The notes under the pieces: model-generated
Told to the model about the DNA's origin: nothing
The model's input: the letters and a program-made list of their open reading frames with translations, nothing else
The model's database searches: none
Assembly (NCBI GenBank): GCA_036745875.1
Contig: DAIOFH010000130.1
Coordinates: forward strand, 1-11,002
Reading direction: 5' to 3'
Length of the DNA: 11,002 nt
Source: DAIOFH01 sp036745875
GTDB lineage: Bacteria; Planctomycetota; SZUA-567
Shown: positions 6,703-11,002 of the stretch, one piece after another
How positions within the stretch are numbered: the first letter of the stretch is position 1
How the letters are laid out: each line of letters opens with the position of its first letter
Program-made: the position numbers and the translations under genes

Positions 6703-7134
6703 CTACGCATCCCAGTGGTCGAAGGTTTCGGCGAAATTGTAGCCATTGGCGAAATCCTCGCGGGTGTCGGAATCGCGGCGTTTCCACTGCAGTTGCGGGT
6801 CCTCGACCATCATAAAGACGATCTCCCCGACGTCCTCCGTGCGGTATACGCCCCAGCGCTCCAGAACCTGCCGCGCCATCATGCCCCAGCGCTCCAAGGA
6901 TACTCGCCGGAACCCTTCGAGAAGCTCCTGCCCGCTGATATGGAAATTTTCGTCGCCCTCGCCCCTGGTACCGCTTTTGTCCCTTGCGGCCATTTCCCCC
7001 GATTTGAGCCACTTTACCGTGCTTGCCACGACGTCATTGACGAAATAGAACGCCAACGGCGAAAAACGCCCGTCCTGGCGAGCGATATGGCCGATACGGT
7101 CCCTCACCTGCTCTGGAGTCATGGAGCCATCCAT
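6703..7134 (-). CDS. Minf_1886-family (PVC-restricted) conserved hypothetical protein
   Basis: I recognise this 143-residue protein from memory as the Minf_1886 family (TIGR04138), described as restricted to Verrucomicrobia, Planctomycetes and relatives; it has no assigned function. The recognisable core is H-I-S-G-Q-E-L-L-E-G-F-R-R (about 65-77) with L-E-R-W-G twice nearby, then E-D-V-G-E-I-V-F and R-E-D-F near the C-terminus. There is no signal peptide, membrane helix or cysteine pair, so it is probably a small cytosolic protein. ATG 7134 is preferred because AGGG lies 8 nt upstream; TTG 7152 and ATG 7122 are alternatives. It is wedged between the PSP1 gene (18-bp gap) and the phosphatase (21-bp gap), which implies co-transcription and perhaps a shared role. 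Confidence 0.75.
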   Translation of the reverse strand: MDGSMTPEQVRDRIGHIARQDGRFSPLAFYFVNDVVASTVKWLKSGEMAARDKSGTRGEGDENFHISGQELLEGFRRVSLERWGMMARQVLERWGVYRTEDVGEIVFMMVEDPQLQWKRRDSDTREDFANGYNFAETFDHWDA

Positions 7135-7152
7135 TACAACATCCCTATGCAA

Positions 7153-8145
7153 TCATTCATTGTTGTTTTTTGAATTCTGCTGCTCTTCGGCACGATTGGC
7201 GTTTTCCGCTCCCGCCTGGGGAGTGGGAGGCCTCGGAGCCATGCGCCCCGAGCGCCGCATCGAATTATAACGCCCGGAAACGCGCGTCGAATCCCCCGAC
7301 CGCGCCGGATACGCGCCCGACAGCGGCCTGCCCTTGCGGCCGCGGATTTCCTTGATCGTAGACAAATGCACCACTTCCTGCGCACCGTCGGGGAGGACCA
7401 AAGTTATTTCCTGGCGGAACATGTCGAAAGAAAGGACTTCGCCGGTGAACTCCTCGGTGACGCACATCGCACCCCTTGAAGGCATCTCCGCCTGCAGGGT
7501 GGCGTACACTTCGTCCTCGAACCTGAGGCAACACATGAGGCGGCCGCAATGGCCGGAGATCTTCGACGGATCGAGTGTGGTCTTCTGGATCTTCGCCATG
7601 CGCATGGTGACGGGCTCCAGGTTGCGGATGAAGGTGCGGCAGCACAATTCCCTGCCGCAATGCTCATAATCCGCCAACAGCCGCGCCTCATCCCTGACGC
7701 CGATCTGGCGCATTTCGATCCTGGTGCGATAGCGGCGGGCCAGTTCCTTCACCAGTTCGCGGAAGTCGACCCTGTTTTCGGCGAGAAAATAGAATATGAT
7801 CTTGTCGCCGGAAAAAAGGTGTTCCACCCCGACTAGCCGCATGGGAAGGCTGCGTTCCCTGATGCATTGCTGGCAGGTCGAGAATTCCTCCGGTTCCCTG
7901 GAGTCGCGGATATGGGCAAGGATGCTGTTGTCGGCGTCGTTCGCCACACGGAGCACCGAACCGCAGGGATCCTCGCCTTCGGCGATCTCCCGCGACCTGC
8001 CGACCGTTTCCCCGACGTCGATGCCCCTCCCGGTTTTGACCACAACCTCTTCGCCAAGACGGTATCCGGGGCTTTCGCACACAAACAGTTCGGTCACCGC
8101 CATCAGGCCATAACGAACCGGTATCACAAATTCTGTTTCCGCCAT
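7153..8145 (-). CDS. PSP1-domain (RicT/YaaT-like) regulatory protein
   Basis: The 330-residue protein contains a PSP1 C-terminal domain. Eight cysteines fall in three clusters: C91-x-x-C94, H-C163-G-R-E-L-C168-C169 and G-H-C200-G-R-L-M-C205-C206. The last two clusters are the signature of B. subtilis RicT. There, RicT with RicA and RicF binds [4Fe-4S] clusters, speeds the sporulation phosphorelay and assists RNase Y in mRNA processing. The last 65 or so residues are Arg/Pro/Asn-rich and probably disordered, possibly RNA-contacting. ATG 8145 (M-A-E-T-E-F) follows a GTGGA sequence at 9 nt; TTG 8172 is less likely. No RicA or RicF gene is visible here. Its partner in this lineage is unknown; the operon context suggests a link to phosphosignalling. 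Confidence 0.88.
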   Translation of the reverse strand: MAETEFVIPVRYGLMAVTELFVCESPGYRLGEEVVVKTGRGIDVGETVGRSREIAEGEDPCGSVLRVANDADNSILAHIRDSREPEEFSTCQQCIRERSLPMRLVGVEHLFSGDKIIFYFLAENRVDFRELVKELARRYRTRIEMRQIGVRDEARLLADYEHCGRELCCRTFIRNLEPVTMRMAKIQKTTLDPSKISGHCGRLMCCLRFEDEVYATLQAEMPSRGAMCVTEEFTGEVLSFDMFRQEITLVLPDGAQEVVHLSTIKEIRGRKGRPLSGAYPARSGDSTRVSGRYNSMRRSGRMAPRPPTPQAGAENANRAEEQQNSKNNNE

Positions 8146-8203
8146 ATATTTGATTCCACTTTGTCGGTCCAAAAATCTTATGCGCAGAATAGTTTGCCTG
8201 CGG

Positions 8204-8665
8204 TCACAAATCCCGTTTCATCGCAATTTCGTCGCAGTCGGGGAATTTGACGCATTTGACGCAGTCAAGCCAGACCTTGTGCGGCAAGGTGCTATGCTCG
8301 ATCACCTCGAAACCGAAATGCCGGAAAAAATCGGGGATATAGGTCAAGGTAAACACTTCCGTAGCGCCGAGCTCCCTGGCGTCCTGGAAGGCGGCATCCA
8401 TCAACATCCTGCCGATCTTTCGGCCCTGCTCCTCGCTGGCCACAGCCAGCGAGCGTATTTCCACAAGTTCACCCCAAGTAATATGCACGGCGACACAGCC
8501 GAGGACTTTGTCCTCGTCGTCAACCGCGACCTGGAATTCCCGCAATCTCTCCGTGACATCGCCAATCGCCAGGGGAATCATGATGCCCTGGTTGCCGAAT
8601 TCGCGCGTGACGCTGGCGATGGCATTGACGTCCGACACGCGCGCTCTTCTGATCTGTACAGACAC
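8204..8665 (-). CDS. GNAT N-acetyltransferase, short N-acetylglutamate-synthase-like
   Basis: This 153-residue protein is a single GNAT domain. The acetyl-CoA motif is R-S-L-A-V ... Q-G-R-K-I-G-R (about 71-86); a lysine stands where the family usually has glycine in RxxGxG. The C-terminal block L-P-x-K-V-W-x-D-C-x-x-C ... F-P-D-C-D-E-x-A (cysteines 135, 138, 144) is typical of short-form ArgA-like enzymes that acetylate glutamate at the start of arginine synthesis. The Cys residues could bind metal. GTG 8665 is chosen because GAAGGG lies exactly 5 nt upstream; an upstream ATG (8698) would place that site inside the gene. It is the first gene of the operon, behind a promoter and a stem-loop leader. 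No other arg gene is nearby, so the substrate is inferred from similarity. Confidence 0.8.
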   Translation of the reverse strand: MSVQIRRARVSDVNAIASVTREFGNQGIMIPLAIGDVTERLREFQVAVDDEDKVLGCVAVHITWGELVEIRSLAVASEEQGRKIGRMLMDAAFQDARELGATEVFTLTYIPDFFRHFGFEVIEHSTLPHKVWLDCVKCVKFPDCDEIAMKRDL

Positions 8666-8683
8666 AAAATCCCTTCTATCGCA

Positions 8684-8721
8684 GAGAGTGCGCGGCACCC
8701 ATGCGCCCCATCGGCACTCTC
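8684..8721 (-). promoter_or_regulatory. Stem-loop in the leader of the GNAT gene
   Basis: GAGAGTGC (8721-8714 on the - strand) pairs perfectly with GCACTCTC (8691-8684). Inside it, GGCGC and GTGCC can form a smaller hairpin with loop ATGG. The structure ends 8 nt before the GAAGGG ribosome-binding site of the GNAT gene. It has no T-run, so it looks like a translational control or RNA-stability element rather than a terminator. It matches no riboswitch class that I can name. Confidence 0.45.
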
Positions 8722-8762
8722 CCTGTAACCGGAACGAAAGCCCGGAGTTCTAGCTGAAAGGT

Positions 8763-8791
8763 ATTATTACACCAAATGCCCGATATTTCAA
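8763..8791 (-). promoter_or_regulatory. sigma70-like promoter of the GNAT-PSP1-kinase operon
   Basis: On the - strand TTGAAA (8791-8786) is followed after 16-17 bp by TAATAA/AATAAT (8769-8763). This implies a transcript starting near 8756 with a leader of about 90 nt that includes the stem-loop at 8684-8721. It is the only good promoter I see upstream of the gene run from 8665 down to the kinase. Confidence 0.55.
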
Positions 8792-8877
8792 AGCAAAACA
8801 CGGAATAGGCGAATTTCTTTATCCGCAATGACTTTGCCAAGCAGACCAATTGTAGGGATTAGCCCGACATATGCAAC

Positions 8878-8913
8878 AATCAAGCGCTCCCTTTATGGAG
8901 GAAGCGCTTGATT
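8878..8913 (-). terminator. Hairpin terminator of the chemoreceptor gene
   Basis: AATCAAGCGCT (8878-8888) and AGCGCTTGATT (8903-8913) form an 11-bp perfect stem, extended by a few pairs after a bulge. It lies 32 bp beyond the chemoreceptor stop codon. There is no strong T-run on the - strand after it (GTTGCATATG), so termination may be partial or the hairpin may protect the 3' end. Confidence 0.6.
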
Positions 8914-8945
8914 ACTCGTGCGTTATGGAATTATCCTTCGCCCAA

Positions 8946-10841
8946 TCAAACGGGCGGCGGCAGAAGCTTTTGCTGTTTACGCTTGCGGGGAACGGGTACA
9001 TTGAGGACGGCGGCATGTGCGCCGACGGCGGACTGGCCGAGAATCACCGAGGTCAGATCCCGCACCATGCCGTCAAGCTGGTTCGCCTGGGCGGACTCTT
9101 CCGCGTTTGCGGCATTTTGCTGGGTGACCTTGTCCATCTGCGCGACAGCCGTGTTCACCTGGTCCACACCGTGCGCCTGTTCGTCAGTGGCGGAGGCGAT
9201 TTCCTTGATGAGCCTGGTCACCGTCGTCGCCGAACCCTCGATGTCCCTGAAGCTCTGGCTGAGGCTGCCGGCGATATCCGACCCCTTCCTGACCCTGTCG
9301 ATGGTCGTCTCGATGAGAACTGTCGTGTCCCGGGCCGCCTGCGCTGAACGCCCCGCGAGGTTTCTGACCTCGTCCGCGACAACGGCGAACCCCTTGCCTG
9401 CTTCGCCGGCACGGGCCGCTTCCACCGCCGCGTTCAGGGCGAGGAGATTTGTCTGGAAGGCGATATCTTCGATCGTTTTTATAATTTTACCGATCTGGTC
9501 CGACGAATCCCTGATGCTGTCCATGGACTCGTTCATTTCTCCCATGAATTCCGATCCCTTGGCGAGAAGGCCGCCGGTGTACTGCATTGTCTCGTCGGTC
9601 TTTTTGGCGTTGTCGGCGTTTTGCCGGGTCATGGAGGCGGTCTCCTCGAGTGCGGAGGACGTTTCTTCAAGGGAGGAGGCTTGTTCCGTCGCACCCTCGG
9701 CGAGGGACTGGGATGAATTGGATATTTCCCCGGCGGCGGCGTTGACCTGCTCCGACGCGTCGGTAAGACCGGAGATGATGGTGATAATGGCCTTCGTCAC
9801 GCTGTTGACAAGCAGGTACAGAATGACCAGCACCAGGATCAGCAGGATTGCGCCAACCGCCACTATGATATACACGCCGGAATATACCGGAGCCAGCGCC
9901 TCGTCGTCCGGACAGGCGAGGAGCGCGACCCAGTACACGCCCGTTTCCCCTACCGAAAATGGCGCTATAAAACAGGTGATCCCGCGTCCCGTAACCTTGG
10001 ATACGGTATCGACGACCCTTCCCTGGCCATCTTTCTGCGACTGGACGATGGCGGCGTTGACGTCCGCGTCGACGACGGAACTTACCGGTTTCATGTAAAG
10101 GCTCTTGTCGGGATGGTAGACGATAGCGCCGCTCTGATCCAGGAGTACGGAGTAATCGGTTTGGAAAAGCTTGATCTTGGACATTTTTTCGCAGATGGGA
10201 TCGAGCAGGAGGTCGCCGCCGACGACGCCGATGACCTTTCCTTCCTTCTTGATCGGGACCGCCACGGAAGTGATGTAGAACTGGGCCCCGCTCGCTTCGT
10301 AATAGTAGGCGGGAGTCAGGGCTTCCTTGCCGCTGTTCCTGGCGATGAGGTAGAAGTCGCCGTCGCCGGGCTTGTCGTAATCGACCAGCGGTTCCGTCTG
10401 TAATTTTCCGTTCAGTTCGTAGGCATAAGGGACAAAGCGACCCGCCGCGTCCCCGTAAGGAAGCACGTTGACGAACTCGGCGTCCTTGGCGTCGAACTGG
10501 TTCGGCTCGAAGACCGTCCATGCGGCGAATATCCGCTTGTTGTTTCTGACTATGTCGCCAAGCGTGTCGGTGAAGTAATCGCGCAAGGCATTTGGCGTGC
10601 CGGCTTCTGCGCCAAAAATGGGGGCAAGCGATTGGACGGAACCGAGAGTCATCTCCATATCGGACTTGATGTCGTTGGCATGCTGGTACGCGGTGGCCAT
10701 GTTACCGAATGTGAGCGTATCCGCCATGCTGTTATAGAAGCGCATGGCTATTATCACCACCATTACCACAATTCCAAAAACAAGGACCAAACCCACCGGT
10801 AGAATAACGCGCCACTTCAATGACATCTTGCTCACGATCAT
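8946..10841 (-). CDS. Methyl-accepting chemotaxis protein with dCache sensor domain
   Basis: The protein is a transmembrane chemoreceptor. Numbered from ATG 10841 (631 residues), helix 1 is about 12-34, the periplasmic double-Cache region about 35-320, helix 2 about 322-346, and the cytoplasmic signalling coiled coil runs to about 600. The hairpin tip (about 456-490; F-Q-T-N-L-L-A-L-N-A-A-V-E-A-A-R-A-G) is intact and binds CheA/CheW. Glu pairs in L-E-E-T-S-S-A-L-E-E-T look like methylation sites. No clear HAMP domain is visible after helix 2. The tail is basic and proline-rich (K-R-K-Q-Q-K-L-L-P-P-P-V), without a CheR-binding pentapeptide. AGAGGGG lies 2 nt before ATG 10841 and 8 nt before GTG 10835, so either may be used; ATG 10886 would add 15 residues without a good site. 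Ligand unknown; amino acids or carboxylates are usual. No che genes are nearby. Confidence 0.93.
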   Translation of the reverse strand: MIVSKMSLKWRVILPVGLVLVFGIVVMVVIIAMRFYNSMADTLTFGNMATAYQHANDIKSDMEMTLGSVQSLAPIFGAEAGTPNALRDYFTDTLGDIVRNNKRIFAAWTVFEPNQFDAKDAEFVNVLPYGDAAGRFVPYAYELNGKLQTEPLVDYDKPGDGDFYLIARNSGKEALTPAYYYEASGAQFYITSVAVPIKKEGKVIGVVGGDLLLDPICEKMSKIKLFQTDYSVLLDQSGAIVYHPDKSLYMKPVSSVVDADVNAAIVQSQKDGQGRVVDTVSKVTGRGITCFIAPFSVGETGVYWVALLACPDDEALAPVYSGVYIIVAVGAILLILVLVILYLLVNSVTKAIITIISGLTDASEQVNAAAGEISNSSQSLAEGATEQASSLEETSSALEETASMTRQNADNAKKTDETMQYTGGLLAKGSEFMGEMNESMDSIRDSSDQIGKIIKTIEDIAFQTNLLALNAAVEAARAGEAGKGFAVVADEVRNLAGRSAQAARDTTVLIETTIDRVRKGSDIAGSLSQSFRDIEGSATTVTRLIKEIASATDEQAHGVDQVNTAVAQMDKVTQQNAANAEESAQANQLDGMVRDLTSVILGQSAVGAHAAVLNVPVPRKRKQQKLLPPPV

Positions 10842-10878
10842 TTCCCCTCTCATATAATGAAATAGCCACAATAACCTC

Positions 10879-10905
10879 TTAACCATATGCGTTGCGATAT
10901 TTCAT
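10879..10905 (-). CDS. Possible 8-codon leader peptide upstream of the chemoreceptor
   Basis: On the - strand GAGG (10914-10911) lies 5 nt before an ATG (10905). That ATG opens an 8-codon frame, M-K-Y-R-N-A-Y-G, ending in TAA at 10879. It ends 37 bp before the preferred chemoreceptor start. The ribosome-binding site is as good as that of the main gene. It could be a leader peptide or chance; no run of one regulatory codon is present. Confidence 0.2.
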   Translation of the reverse strand: MKYRNAYG

Positions 10906-11002
10906 TGGTTCCTCGTTAAACCCCCTTATACCGATGCATTATCGACAGTAAGAGCCTATCCCAATAGACACATGATCAACTTTTATCGTATACAGTAATC
11001 TC

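Noticed and set aside
6340..7173. 277-residue + strand frame spanning the phosphatase and Minf_1886 genes
   Set aside because: It is antisense to two genes with ribosome-binding sites and recognisable families.
8722..8877. Spacer between the GNAT leader and the chemoreceptor terminator examined for a small gene or RNA
   Set aside because: Apart from the promoter, it holds only a short CCGG/CCGG inverted repeat (8729-8745) and AT-rich DNA with no frame or stable structure.
8908..10098. 396-residue open frame on the + strand opposite the chemoreceptor
   Set aside because: It lies wholly antisense to an unmistakable chemoreceptor, is Ser/Ala/Arg-rich without any domain, and results from high GC content.
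10945..10975. GAGCCTATCCCAATA-like sequence resembling an insertion-sequence end
   Set aside because: Only a short resemblance, with no second end, transposase or duplication in the window.
10887..11002. Possible sigma28 or sigma54 promoter for the chemoreceptor
   Set aside because: A TCGATAA-like box exists but no -35 element at the right distance, and no -24/-12 pair; not supportable.

Overview
The window is about 11 kb of GC-rich bacterial chromosome, densely packed. Two genes lie on the + strand at the left end; all remaining genes lie on the - strand. The best lineage clue is the gene at 6703-7134, which I recognise from memory as the Minf_1886 family (TIGR04138). That family is described as restricted to the Planctomycetes/Verrucomicrobia/Lentisphaerae (PVC) group. 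The eukaryotic-like Ser/Thr kinase, the DUSP23-like phosphatase and the PSP1-domain protein fit such a genome. No rRNA or other marker gene is present, so the placement is an inference. I see no tRNA, rRNA, CRISPR array, transposase or phage gene.

Layout on the + strand: a 186-bp nested palindrome (4-189) carries four 7-bp repeats in each outer arm and ends 15 bp before an Fsr-type MFS efflux transporter (205-1389). A second, unrelated 95-bp palindrome (1409-1503) follows, then a MATE-family multidrug exporter (1570-2946). The MATE gene overlaps the oppositely oriented TPR gene tail to tail by 19 bp.

Layout on the - strand, in transcription order from the right: a dCache chemoreceptor (8946-10841) ends in a strong hairpin. 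A sigma70-like promoter and a structured leader then precede a run of closely spaced genes: a short N-acetylglutamate-synthase-like GNAT (8204-8665), a RicT/PSP1 protein (7153-8145), the Minf_1886 protein (6703-7134), a DUSP23-like phosphatase (6223-6681) and a tail-anchored Ser/Thr kinase (4917-6209). The gaps from PSP1 to the kinase are only 13-21 bp, which suggests one transcript. After a GC-rich hairpin comes a biotin-protein ligase (4089-4838). A second promoter then drives a two-gene unit: a small HMA metal-binding protein (3778-3996) and a tail-anchored TPR protein (2928-3764).

How the genes may work together: the kinase and the phosphatase are translated from neighbouring cistrons and could act on the same substrates. 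PSP1/RicT proteins in Firmicutes regulate phosphorelay and RNA turnover, and Minf_1886 has no known function. The run PSP1 - Minf_1886 - phosphatase - kinase is therefore a candidate PVC signalling cassette. The two + strand genes are both exporters and look like an accessory drug-efflux pair bracketed by palindromic DNA. The rest looks like ordinary chromosomal housekeeping and sensing.
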